Of a stretch of DNA of 64,000 nt, positions 54,537 to 64,000 are shown piece after piece. Numbering within the stretch: position 1 is the stretch's first letter; the number at the start of each line of letters is the position of its first letter. The position numbers and the translations under genes were made by a program. The stretch covers positions 2,232,001-2,296,000 of the forward strand of contig NC_063070.1 in assembly GCF_022605165.1 (NCBI RefSeq). Direction: 5' to 3'. Under the pieces are notes generated by a model. The model was not told the DNA's origin. It saw nothing but the letters and a program-made list of their open reading frames with translations, and made no database searches. The stretch is from Purpureocillium takamizusanense (Eukaryota > Ascomycota > Sordariomycetes > Hypocreales > Ophiocordycipitaceae).

Positions 54537-55150
54537 TTACTTCATGGCTGCAGCAGCATCCGCGAAGGTTCCAACGAGGGGACCACCGCCATTGTCGTCC
54601 TCGAGCGTTTTGATACTCGCGGGCCGGTTGCTCTGCGACTCGACCGTGTCGTCCTCCGCCAGCCAGTCAACCTTGATGCCGGACATGTCAGCGTCTTCAT
54701 CAGCATTAAGCTTGGAGACTAAATGCTGGTATCGCGCCACCCGGGCTCCTTGACCGGCGTATGCAAATGGTGTCGAGTTGGTGCCCCGATTTGAAGAAGT
54801 CTGAGGCGCAATCTCGAAAACATCAACCATGTTGCTGGGCCTGTTAGTCACGCGCAGAACTCCAACCGGGAGAGGTCACCAACTTGGACGTCTTCGCAAC
54901 AACTCTTTGTAGAGCTTCATTCTCTCGCTGCGCCTCTATCGTCTCGTCGCCGCCCAATGCTGGGTCACCGAAGCTGCCGTACTGCATGCCGTTGCCATCC
55001 TCGTACAGCAGCCTGCCTTCTTCGTTCTGTCACGAGTCATCAGCGCACACGTCCGGTGGCCGATCACGAGAGCCAAAATCTGCGACTTCGACTCACTTCA
55101 TCATAGTCATCCTTGTCGCGCCTCCCGAGGCAGGACTGGCAGATGCCCAT
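54537..55150 (-). CDS. LAMTOR1/Ego1-like lysosomal (vacuolar) TORC1 scaffold protein
   Basis: Exons on minus: 55150-55097, 55026-54884, 54834-54537; 164 aa. Seen: start MGICQSCLGRRDKDDYDE, a textbook N-myristoylation signal (Gly2) with Cys4 and Cys7 as palmitoylation sites; then NEEGRLLYEDGNGMQYGSFG, a helical ETIEAQRENEALQRVVAKTS and NNMVDVFEI, and a C-terminal ADMSGIKVDWLAEDD. This is the LAMTOR1 (p18) / Meh1-Ego1 layout: a lipid-anchored helix-rich protein that holds the Ragulator/EGO complex and Rag GTPases on the vacuole membrane to activate TORC1. The three exons join in frame; the second intron is only 49 bp with donor GTTGGT, and the alternative donor GTGACC would break the frame. Coding composition is unlike the flanking DNA, supporting the model. 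Confidence 0.85.
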
Positions 55151-56113
55151 CCCGGGTCGGTGGCAGCGCCGCAGCAGCAGTAACTGAATGGAGGAGCTTC
55201 GCCCGACGTGTGATTTTAGAGATTCTGTACCATGCTCGTCCGGTACAGCGGTGCCGACGCGTGTCTGAGCCGCTGACAAGAAATGTCGTCACTTGGAGCG
55301 CTGGTGGTGGTTCGCGTTCGGAGCTCGTGACTTGGAGGGGCGGAAGCTGGTGGGTCGAAATTGGCTTCGAACCCGTGGCCGGATAAACCACGGACCGTAT
55401 CAGGTACCCGTCCTGTAAGGGCGATCAAGCACCGTGGGCGCAGGCCCTCGCAATTGCCTTGATGCCACGGGCGCAGTTCAGGAACCGATTTGACATCAAT
55501 GCTGATTCTCACACCAGGCCCTTTCTTTTCCTACGCCTACGCCTTTCCTGCCGACTATGCCGCTCCATGACTCGGCGCTGCGGGGTCCCTTGATGCCATC
55601 TTGGATGAACACTTGTTCCACTCAATGGATCCGCCCGCTGCCTCCTTAGGAGCTGGAGTCGGCCCCAGGCGATGCCCCCTTGAATATACCGGCCCCCTCC
55701 CTCCCTGGCTCTGCCCTTGACGGCTTGAAACCATCTCCAGGATACTACATGGAGTCATCATGTCCCGGGTAGCTATGAAGACCTGTCCTGCTCCCATGCC
55801 TGCCGGTGTACCTCTCCCTTGGCATTTGGAACAAAGGGTACGAAGTACTCGCCTCCTGGATATTGTTTCCATACTGATCTCGCCACGCTTATGGTTCTCT
55901 ATTATTTCTTCGCGCTTGCTCCCTCGAAGGGTACTGCTTACATGGATAAAAGGGTCCTGCCTGTCCTTGCCTGGCGATCTTTGACATGCTTCGTTGATAG
56001 TTATCACTCGCTCCCACATCATCTTCCTCAGCGGCCCAATGCTGGAGCCTCTATTCACTCGTTACTACGAAAGTGTCGCACCCAATTGTTCACTCGCACC
56101 ATAGGTTACAATC
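55151..56113. other. Divergent promoter region, LAMTOR1-like and wall-protein genes
   Basis: About 960 bp. A minus frame 55555-56058 is open but matches nothing. It holds a copy of GTACGAAGTAC at 55838-55848 (see the dispersed palindrome finding). Confidence 0.5.
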
Positions 56114-56857
56114 ATGCTCGGTCGCTTCATCTTCGCCATTTTGGTCGTGGCGGCCCTATCCGAGGCGCGCGTCGGTCGCTTGGCGCGAGCTGAACCTGAG
56201 TGCTGCCCATGCCCGCCGCCGCTGGGGTCACCGCGCACGACAGTCACATTCACAGTGACGCAACAGAACATCCAGACACCAACCGTCACTGTGTACAGCA
56301 CCGTCACCGCCACCCCTTCGGCCGTTGCTCCCCAGACCATCACCGTTAACGCAAGCGCAACTGTCACGCAGTTGGTGTCGGAGACCCAAACTGTTACCGT
56401 GAAGGAGTCTGTAATCGCATCATGCTCTCTGGTGTATTTGACCCAACAAACCACGGTCACTCCCGCAAGTCCTGTTACCACAGTCATTGTCCAACCGCAA
56501 CCTCCACCGTCGCAAGAGGTCCAGCCCGTCGCCACAAAGGCCGCACCAATGCCAGAGGCACAACAGCAGGCACCGGTGCCCATACCAAATCCTCCTGTGC
56601 CTGCCGGGCCGCCAGCTGCCAATGTCACACCTCAACCGCTACCTCAAGTCGCAACTACAACGCCGGTGGTTGTTTGCCCCCCTCTGACCGCTTCAACAAC
56701 CGTTGCCACTGTCTACAACACCATCACTCTCACAGTCGCGAACACCAGTACGGCGAACACTACTTCAGGGTCTGGTGCAGAGCCGACAGTCTATATAAAG
56801 CCCACCAATATTGCTCGGGGTCAAAGTCCGCGCGCGCCGACTGCATATATCCCCTAG
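56114..56857 (+). CDS. Secreted Thr/Val/Pro-rich cell-wall type protein
   Basis: Single exon, 247 aa. Seen: a signal peptide MLGRFIFAILVVAALSEA, a short CCPCPPP cysteine patch, then repeated Thr-Val strings such as TVTFTVTQQN, TVTVYSTVTATPS and TQTVTVKES, a Pro/Gln/Ala-rich hinge (QPQPPPSQEVQP), and another Thr-rich part with VATVYNTITLTVANTS. This composition is that of O-mannosylated fungal wall or surface proteins. I see no C-terminal hydrophobic GPI signal, so it is probably secreted or non-covalently bound. Alternation of Thr and Val suggests beta-strand stretches. No catalytic domain. Confidence 0.75.
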   Translation: MLGRFIFAILVVAALSEARVGRLARAEPECCPCPPPLGSPRTTVTFTVTQQNIQTPTVTVYSTVTATPSAVAPQTITVNASATVTQLVSETQTVTVKESVIASCSLVYLTQQTTVTPASPVTTVIVQPQPPPSQEVQPVATKAAPMPEAQQQAPVPIPNPPVPAGPPAANVTPQPLPQVATTTPVVVCPPLTASTTVATVYNTITLTVANTSTANTTSGSGAEPTVYIKPTNIARGQSPRAPTAYIP

Positions 56858-57840
56858 CGGAACTGGGACACCGGCGGCGGTACCTCGCGATGTTAGAAGG
56901 CAACCTCTATGTCACCTCATGCACTTTCATGTACAGAACCAAAAATATTCTTGGCCTTCTTACTTTACGTAAATTTAATCAAGACTTATCATGAGCGAAA
57001 TTCTCTGAGCGAGGCGAAGATACAGAAGTTACGCGCTGGTGGCTACTTAGGTACGCCGCGTTGGACGAAATCTCAACAGGCTCTCGGGTAGCCGGTGTCA
57101 GATGGCCTTACATTGCCGACCCTGTGCCACGCTGCAGAAAGTAGATGCTTCCACGGGTTGTCTCTCCAGCAGACTTTGGAATCAGTCGAAATGCTACTGA
57201 CGTGGTCTCTACATCGCCATGGCTACAATAAAGTTACCCGTGGATGTTGGCACAGAAGATGAGGCCCGTGATTGCTGGCTTGTGATAATGATCTCCCGGA
57301 TCAGTACTTTTGTCTTCGCGTCTGCCGCTCCGCTCCTGCTGCTTTGTTAAGAAATATGGTGTTTTCTGTGATTGTTCAGGGATGACCAGATCCACTTGCC
57401 ATCTAAGGCCTGCAAGGTTCGCCAGAAGGACAAGAGAGAGCGCAATGGCAATGCATGCAAGGACAAGCCCCAACCATACAAGTTCCGTGAACCCCTAGGG
57501 ATAACTAGATCCTCGCCCCCCCGCTACTGGCTCTCGTTCACTATGTGGCCGCGGCTGATGGACTTGGTAGTGGCGGAATCCGCTGAAGTGCTAGTCTGTC
57601 AAGGGCGCTGCGGTTTCCGCTCAAACTTTGGTCCAAGTCGCCAATTGCAGGACCTCTGGAGCTAGTATATCCATGGCTTTCTTCCCTCCTCCTGACGTCC
57701 ATTACATGTCTCATAGAGCTTTGGGCCATGAGAAGTAAGCTGATGCATGTGTTTGTTCAGTCACACCTCGGTTGTGGTCGGGACCAAATGGTGATCTGAG
57801 TACACGACGCTTCGTAGCGACCACATACTTCCTAGGGCAG
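56858..57840. other. Intergenic region with one membrane-like open frame
   Basis: A minus frame around 57234-57510 contains a hydrophobic stretch (WLGLVLACIAIALSLVLLAN) that looks like a transmembrane helix, preceded by CCCTAG, a possible acceptor, but I could not join it convincingly to an upstream exon. Treated as unproven. Confidence 0.4.
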
Positions 57841-58310
57841 TCAAGGTCTTGCGTTGAATTTGTCCGGCCTAGATTGATAGATGTGAATGATCCGTAGACC
57901 GTCCTCGCCGCTGTAATGGTACCGATTGCGGCTCTTCACAACCTTGATCGAGATGTCGTAGCAAATCCGTCTATATCCATCATCCGCGGGTAGATGAAGA
58001 AGTCTGGCATGGTAGCCTTGTGTGTATCGTGACAACTCGCAGACCTGGTATATCTTACAGTGTGCTTACCTATCTCACGCTTCCGAAATACAATCCCGCT
58101 CTGTTGCTAGCACTAGACGAAGTCGTGTATCCCACTCCCCGACGCCGGAGACGTTAAGATGCAGCGTGCACGAGATGGAGAGCTCGCGGATGCGAAGAGA
58201 CACGCGAAATTGGAGAGGATGCGGGTGCCGAAATCCGCCGAGGTGTGCAAGGGCGAGTGCAGAGGCTTGAATTCCATTGCTGGGCCTTGGAATCTGGACT
58301 GACGAACCAC
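57841..58310 (-). CDS. Candidate spliced gene of unknown function (exon limits uncertain)
   Basis: Two adjacent minus-strand stretches look protein-like. The upstream one (about 58300-58075) reads FRVSLRIRELSISCTL and LRLVLATERDCISEA, a beta-strand-like alternation. The downstream one (about 58062-57841) reads VCELSRYTQGYHARLLHLP, GYRRICYDISIKVVKSRN and GEDGLRIIHIYQSRP and ends at a TGA. Between them are GTGAGA, GTAAGC and CCAG, but the obvious intron would be only about 34 bp, too short, so the real junction was not found. The start codon is unknown. I recognise no family. Confidence 0.3.
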
Positions 58311-60773
58311 CGTCGATTCGAGGCAACAGGTACGAAGTACTTCGTACGTGGTTTCGGTCGTCTCTCTCTCCCACGGAACATGAGCGCCATTGGAGGTGGT
58401 GGCGGCTCGACGGCCCGACGAAGCGCCAGGGCAGGAGGGCGTTTTGTCTCCGGATTGCGGGGGACAACGCCCAGGGGTAGGGGAGCTCCAGCAAATAAGG
58501 TAGACTCGAGGGGCATTCCTTGCCCGTTAGGCTCGCAAAGGACGGTACGGGAGTAAGGTACCTAGTGACATATACTGTACATCACGCAGTGTCAGCAGTA
58601 GCCGTCGTGTGGGCAGCCCCGCAGGCAGGAACGTCCGATGCTGGACAATGAGTTTCCTGCCGTCCTGCGTCCTTGGTGCTGACTGTACGAAGTCGTCCTT
58701 GGCTCTTGCCCGTTTGGTTCGTCCATTGTATCTGTGCCGCAGGCAGGCGCGGGCGCAAGTGGCACGCAGACGTTCTTCACGTCTGGTGGAAGTGGCAGCT
58801 GAATGGATGCATCCTGACCATCCATCAGCTTTGGCGCGCCTCGACATCGGCACCATCTCGGAGCACACCTCGACGCCGAGACGCCACGATAGTCCCTTTG
58901 CCATGAGTCGACGGCCCTGACATCCGGTCGAAGCCTCGCGCCTTGCGCCTTGCACCTTGTGCCGCATGCAGCGCACACAGGCGACAACACAACTGCCAGC
59001 TGCAGCAAGCCTCTACGACTAGATCGTGTCTTGATAGTACACGCCTCAGCTGGAGGCGCGCTGCTCGCCAGCCAGGCACTGTCACGCTTTCATCCGTTCA
59101 CAGGGCCGGCAGGCGGTTAATATCGCGCTGGCCGACTCGACTGTCGATTGCCACGAAGACCCTGTCTCCGACGTCCCTCGCCACCCGCAGCAGGAGTGGC
59201 TAAAGCGCCGACGAGTCGCACGCTGCCTTGCCTGGCTGCCCTTTCTGCACAACGCGGGATGCCATACCCCTGGTGATTGGAGACGGGTGGCTAAAATCTC
59301 CAGGGCGCCGGCAAGGCACGGCTCGTTGAGATCGCATTCTGCCTGATTTGACGCCGCCTCTCCCACTGCCGGCATCACGGGCTATCGACCTTGCTGGTAT
59401 GCACGGCCAAAATCTCTCGTGTCCGACCAACGCAACGTGAATGCGACTTGTCATGGCAACGATGCATCGTTTGGGTAGGACGGCGGCCGGCGACATCGCC
59501 CGGCGTCGTGGCCACGCTCTGGCTTTGGTTTCCCAACTTCAAGCTGGAGATGCCCTGTGTTTTCACTTCGGAGTTCGATGCCTTCCCCCCCACGCCGCCG
59601 CTCGAGGTTTCCACATGCGACCCGCATTCGCTGCCAAATACGTACCCCTTCCAAGACGCAAAAGTGGCCGAACAAGAAATTTTAAGTCACGAGTTCACCC
59701 TGTCCATGGAGAACAGCGCGTTGTTCAGAATGCGCACAGTCGAATGCTGGAAGTCACCAGCCACCCCCATGGGGACTCTGCCCGCCCTGATTTACCCCAA
59801 CTTTCCATCACTCGTCTCGGAGACCCCCCGGATTCTCCCTTCTTTAGCGCCCTCTCTTCGACCCTCCTGCTCTACCCTGCCCTTGCCCTGGCTCCGGCCA
59901 AGACTACTCCAAATGCCCTCCGTTCCCGCTATCCTCGCTCGCCGGCTAATATGCTTACTGCCTTTGCCAAAGCACATGGCGTGGATAGGCGTGCAAATGG
60001 GCTGATGGCTTTTGCGAGGTCATGGGCGATCTGGACGCCAGCAACCGACCAGCATATGACCGCGGGCATTCTAGCGAGTTGGCTGACACGAGGCTGCCAA
60101 CGCGTTTGGCAAACACGATACAGTTGCATGTTCAATCTGCTTTACTTGGAACTGGCTGGCTGGCCACTTTCACGGCCGACGCCCAGAGCTAGACTAGCAG
60201 GGCTGCGTGACGGCGACGTGACCCTAACCACATATCGCTGACTTTGGGCCACTCGCGGGCACATAGAAGCCGCAAGCTGCCGTGGGTCCCCTTCCCGCCT
60301 TTCCGGTCTGTCCACCCTCCTGCTTGAAGTCTAGGCCGGCCTCGTCAACCCCGTGGTCAGCTCCTCGATCGAGCCTCTCGCGCTTCCTTTCCGTCTCTCC
60401 GAAAGCCACAGCCGCTAGCTTCTTCGCAGCCAGTGACGGGGCCCCCCCCCTCGACTTTATCCTGTCCGGGGGTGAGACAGGGATGAATCCCAATTAGTGG
60501 CCATTCCCTGTCTCAATACATCGAATCTTTGCTAACAGCCCTCAGAACAATTAACTATGGCCTTCAACGCTGCCCACTGCCTGGGGCATATAAGACGTCG
60601 TGGGTCTCCGCCGTCTGACGATCTTCTGAACTGGCAGGCCGCCTCATCCCCGCCGCTCAGTTCGCCCCGAGCTGGTCTCCGCCGTTTCTCCAAGGGAACT
60701 CGTTGATCCCCCCGCCTTCCCAAACCATTAGAGAGCGCTATCAATAGGTGAGGACGATCAACAGCCCGTCATC
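58311..60773. other. Intergenic region and transporter promoter
   Basis: Two overlapping plus frames (59391-60005 and 59441-60241) are open without motifs. Near the transporter, TATAAG lies at 60589-60594, about 180 bp before the start, and SYGGRG-type CreA sites (CTGGGG at 60581, CCGGGG near 60467, CCCCGC near 60650) hint at glucose repression. An 18-bp palindrome lies at 58330-58347. Confidence 0.4.
60589..60594 (+). promoter_or_regulatory. TATA box of the hexose transporter gene
   Basis: TATAAG inside GGGGCATATAAGACG, about 180 bp upstream of the start codon, in an otherwise GC-rich promoter. Confidence 0.45.
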
Positions 60774-62681
60774 ATGGTCAACTTCAAACCCGGCGGTGTC
60801 AAGCACCTCGTGCAGTCCAATGTCGAGGAGAACATCGACATTGCGCGCGCAGAGGCGCCCAAGTTTGAGCGCGTCACCTGGTACAAGGAGCCGCATCTGC
60901 GTAAGCTCTACTTCCTCAGCATCTTCCTCTTGATCGGATCAGCCACCACCGGTTTCGATGGCATGCTGCAGAACACATCCCAGCAGATGGACTACTGGAA
61001 GAAATTCTTCCCCGAGTATGCCGATGCCAACAAGCTTGGTATCCTCATCAACATGTATAACATTGGCTCCATCATCTCGTACCTCTTCTCACCATACATG
61101 GCCGACATCCTGGGACGAAAGCCAACCATTATGGTTGGCTGCATCATTATGGTTGTCGGTTCCTGCATCACGGCCTTTGCCAAGAACTACGGAAGTAAGT
61201 CGATGATGACCTGGAGTTGTTGTTTCCGCAAGCTGAACAAAGCGTAGTGTACATCGGCGGGCGTTTCATCCTCGGCTTTGGCAACTCGCTGTCACAAATC
61301 TGCTCCCCCATGCTCCTGACCGAGATCTGCCACCCGCAACATCGTGGCCCTCTGACGACTGTGTATAACTGTCTCTGGAATCTCGGGTCTCTGCGTAAGT
61401 CATATATCTTCATATTACAATTGACACCACTGACAGTGTCCAGTCGTGTCTGTAATTGGCTGGGGCACCGCGTCAATCCCTAGCGACTGGTCGTGGCGCT
61501 CCATCACCTTCCTCCAGGCTGCCCCGTCGCTTCTCCAACTAGCTGGCATCTGGTGGGTGCCCGAGTCCCCACGATTCCTCGTGCACAAGGATCGGTCCGA
61601 CGAGGCTCTTGCTATGCTAGTCAAGCACCACGGAGGTGGCGACCCGAACAACGCCACCGTGCCGTTCGAGTACCGGGAGATCAAGCAGACCATTGAGTCA
61701 GACCGCAACAACAAGACGGCTACTAGCTACCTCGACTTTTTTAAGACCAAAGGCAATAGGTGGAGGCTGGCGATTGTCATTTCCCTGGGCATCATCTCGC
61801 AGTATTCAGGCAATGCGCTGTTTTCCAACTACATTGACATCATCTACGAGGGTGCGGGTATCAAAGAGCAAAACAAGAAGCTGGCTGTGAGTTGCAGTCC
61901 CGTTCACGATGCTTACTCCGTACTGACTCGCCTCAGTTGACTGCTGGTAAAACAATCATGGATCTGCTCATTTCCTGCGGAGCCGCCCTGCTTGTTGACA
62001 AGGTTGGTCGCCGACCGCTGTTTATGACGGCTATCTCTGGCATGGTGGTCGCCTTCATCTGCTGGACTATTACTGGCGCTGTCTATGAGAATTCTGGACA
62101 CGCGGGTGCCGATGGCACCACCGTTTACAGCAATACGGGGTCTGGATACGCCCAGATTGCGTTTGTCTGGCTCTTTGGCGTCTTTTACGACATTGGCTTC
62201 TCCGGCCTGTTGGTTGCATACGCGCTCGAGGTTCTCCCCTTCCACATGCGTGCCAAGGGTATGTCGAAGCTGCAAGCGAGCCGTTGCGCTTGAAAATGCG
62301 TGTACTGACTCCGAGACAAAGGTCTTGTTATTCTCAACATTACGGTCCAGGCTGTGCTTGCCGTCGGAAAGTCAGTTCCCCCCAAAGTCTCTATTTGTAA
62401 GATAGCCGACTTGCTAACCCAGCTGCAGCCAAACCAACAAGCTTGCGTGGGACAACCTGCCCAAACACTGGAACTTCATGCTGTTCTACACGCTCTGGGA
62501 CTTTTGCGAGCTCATTTTCGTGTACTTCTTCTACATTGAGACCAAAGGCCCGACACTGGAGGAGATTGCACGCATTTTCGACGGCGACGATGCCGTGCCG
62601 CACATTGACCTCGAGCAGGTGGAGAAGGAGGCACATCTCACGGCTCTTCACGAGGAGACCGTGTCGGAGAAGAAGGCCTGA
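60774..62681 (+). CDS. MFS sugar (hexose/lactose-type) transporter
   Basis: Exons 60774-61194, 61248-61394, 61444-61886, 61937-62258, 62322-62370, 62429-62681; 544 aa, plasma membrane, 12 transmembrane helices predicted. Seen: a cytosolic N-terminus ending WYKEPHLRKLYF, GSATTGFDGMLQNT in helix 1, DILGRKP after helix 2, GGRFILGFG, the WWVPESPRFL motif at the end of the first half, DKVGRRPLF in the second half, and IETKGPTLEEIARIFDG at the C-terminus, all sugar-porter (Pfam Sugar_tr) signatures. The 49-nt fifth exon is confirmed by the frame GLVILNITVQAVLAVG then NQTNKLAWDNLP. Five introns of 49-63 bp are all GT-AG. It resembles fungal hexose and lactose permeases; substrate cannot be stated. 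Confidence 0.95.
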
Positions 62682-63285
62682 TCGGCGAGTTGATGAATCC
62701 ATGAAGACTGAGGGACGCCGCTGATGCGGCTCCACAGCAATGGATCACTCACAACGCGCCCGGATGGTGACGGGAAGCAAGCGGGTACGTATCAATACTT
62801 AATACTAGTTCACTCTGGTCAACCGGTCTGCAGTCCGGACTGAGAGCTCTCTAATGGTCATGGTGACAACGAGCGATACCAAACGCAATGGCAGCGGTGG
62901 TTTCAACTCGAGCTGCCTTGTTGAGACGCCCTACACCGCATCTGGTCCCATCGGCGATATGTAACGTAGACGTCAGCTCGCCTCATGGCCGCCGCGACAG
63001 CTTCGTTGTGTAATAGCGTTCCAATGAGGCGCCCACCCGCCACTAGTGGACCCTCCTCCTCCCATCCTCCGATGAATAAAAATGGGGGCGCGACGTTACT
63101 TCTAGGGTGAGCCTCTCCGCGTGAGGCAAAGCCTCGTTTGTAGTCCAGCGAGGAGGGCCCGTAAAACTCGTCGGTCTCCGCATGAATGGGAAGAAGGAGC
63201 GAAAAAACAAAAACAAGAACGACACATCGCTCCTTTACTCGCAACTTTCTTGAACGTTTACCTCGAAGGAATACAGTATACAAAG
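62682..63285. other. Intergenic region between transporter and UPF0303-type gene
   Basis: About 600 bp; open minus frames (62903-63532) match no family. Confidence 0.5.
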
Positions 63286-64000
63286 ATGCCTCAGGGAGTG
63301 TGGCAGCGCAAATTTCCTGACGGGTACGGCCTCGAGGCTGTGCTTGCGGCGACGAGGAGCCAGCACGGGGACGAGAAGGAGCCTGTGCCGATTGAGCGGC
63401 CGCCTGCTGAGGTGAGTGAGTGAAGCGTGACGCAGCCGGCATCTTCGCCGTGTCTTCGGAGGCAACAGGCGTGCGGCCATGCTGAACCAACATCGGCGCC
63501 TCGGTCAGCTGTTTGCCCCCCCTTCCCCGCAAAGCCGGGCCAACCGAAGCCGGCGACGGGCCGGCTCCGGAGGATGGGATTGCAAGTATCGTATTCTTCT
63601 TCCCTCTTCACTCAACCATCTCCCTTTCAATTTCACAGCCAGCATGGAGAGAAGCAAAATCATCATCGTTTGTGCGTTCCTCCACGGCTCATATACAGTG
63701 GTGGCTGACGCGGTCGACTTGAAAAACGCCCTGTGTAGCTCAACGACCTCATCGCCGCAGACGCCGGCGGCGAGGGCTTCACCCTCAGCTCCTTCACCGC
63801 CTCGGACGCCTGGGAACTGGGCCACCTGCTGCACGCGCGGCTCCTCCCCTTCGCCCAGTCCTCGCCGTCCCGTCCGGCGCTCATCTCCATCAGCCTCGCC
63901 TCCAACCCTCACACGCCGCTCTATCAGTCCGCCACGGGCCCGGGCATCACGGCCGACAACGGCACGTGGGTGGCGCGCAAGCGCGCGGCGGTGCTGCGCT
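63286..64000 (+). CDS. UPF0303 / YBR137W-like (HbpS/GlcG-type) protein, partial
   Basis: Exon 1 63286-63411, intron 63412-63738 (327 bp, long for this window), exon 2 from 63739 to the right edge. Seen: MPQGVWQRKFPDGYGLE, a Pro-rich link, then LNDLIAADAGGEGFTLSSF, DAWELGHLLHARLLP, ALISISLASNPHTPLYQ, and GPGITADNGTWVARKRAAVL. The last stretches match the core of the UPF0303 family (YBR137W, related to heme-binding HbpS/GlcG): a conserved alpha/beta domain with the Gly-x-x-x-Asp-Asn-x-x-Trp-x-x-Arg-Lys signature. Splice phase 0, GAG|GTGAGT and GTGTAG. In yeast YBR137W associates with the Get4/Get5 tail-anchored pathway; heme binding in fungi is unproven. The C-terminal part is outside the window. 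Confidence 0.8.

Noticed and set aside
59391..60241. Two overlapping open frames of 204 and 266 residues
   Set aside because: They overlap in different frames on the same strand, neither has a motif, and neither has supporting splice sites or promoter.
1..64000. CRISPR arrays, ribosomal RNA genes, bacterial promoters or ribosome binding sites
   Set aside because: None seen, and the intron-containing genes show eukaryotic nuclear DNA, where CRISPR arrays and Shine-Dalgarno sites do not apply.

Overview
The window is fungal nuclear DNA. Short introns (49-208 bp in nearly all genes, GT-AG with CTRAY-type branch points), GC-rich genes, long intergenic spacers with microsatellites, and one AT-rich block with the signature of repeat-induced point mutation (RIP) point to a filamentous ascomycete. 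I infer Sordariomycetes, probably Hypocreales. No taxonomic search could be run. Gene models below were assembled by reading splice sites and keeping the frame across exons; exon limits are given in each entry.

Left part (1-13.3 kb) is an iron/siderophore neighbourhood: the 5' end of a non-ribosomal peptide synthetase that looks like the ferricrocin-type synthetase SidC (minus strand, runs off the left edge), a six- or seven-exon homoaconitase-family Fe-S enzyme (minus), a 6-kb spacer holding four perfect copies of the SreA/Urbs1-type GATA site ATCWGATAA, and the L-ornithine N5-monooxygenase gene sidA (plus), which makes the hydroxamate precursor used by SidC. A Zn2Cys6 regulator follows at 16.5 kb.

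Middle part (19.5-40.5 kb) is a denser housekeeping block: a Nudix plus eIF2B/MtnA-like fusion protein, a WW/FF-domain splicing-type factor, a RIP-destroyed PIF/Harbinger DNA transposon with inverted ends and both of its genes still recognisable, a PAP2 lipid phosphatase, proteasome subunit alpha-3 (PRE9) divergent from a BYE1-like PHD/TFIIS/SPOC protein, a 54-residue cysteine-rich CaaX peptide gene, Mediator subunit MED7, a ZNF830-like zinc-finger protein, and an F-box protein.

Right part (40.5-64 kb) begins with an 11-kb stretch in which I can support no gene, then holds a conserved-looking cysteine-rich small protein, a LAMTOR1/Ego1-like myristoylated TORC1 scaffold, a secreted Ser/Thr-rich wall-type protein, a poorly supported small gene, a six-exon MFS hexose transporter and the 5' part of a YBR137W/HbpS-like (UPF0303) protein cut by the right edge.

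The most interesting items are the clustered SreA sites far from any start codon, an Fe-S homoaconitase lodged between two siderophore genes, the Nudix-isomerase fusion with both putative catalytic residues kept, the CaaX mini-protein, and a two-gene Harbinger element in which Trp and Gln codons have turned into stops.
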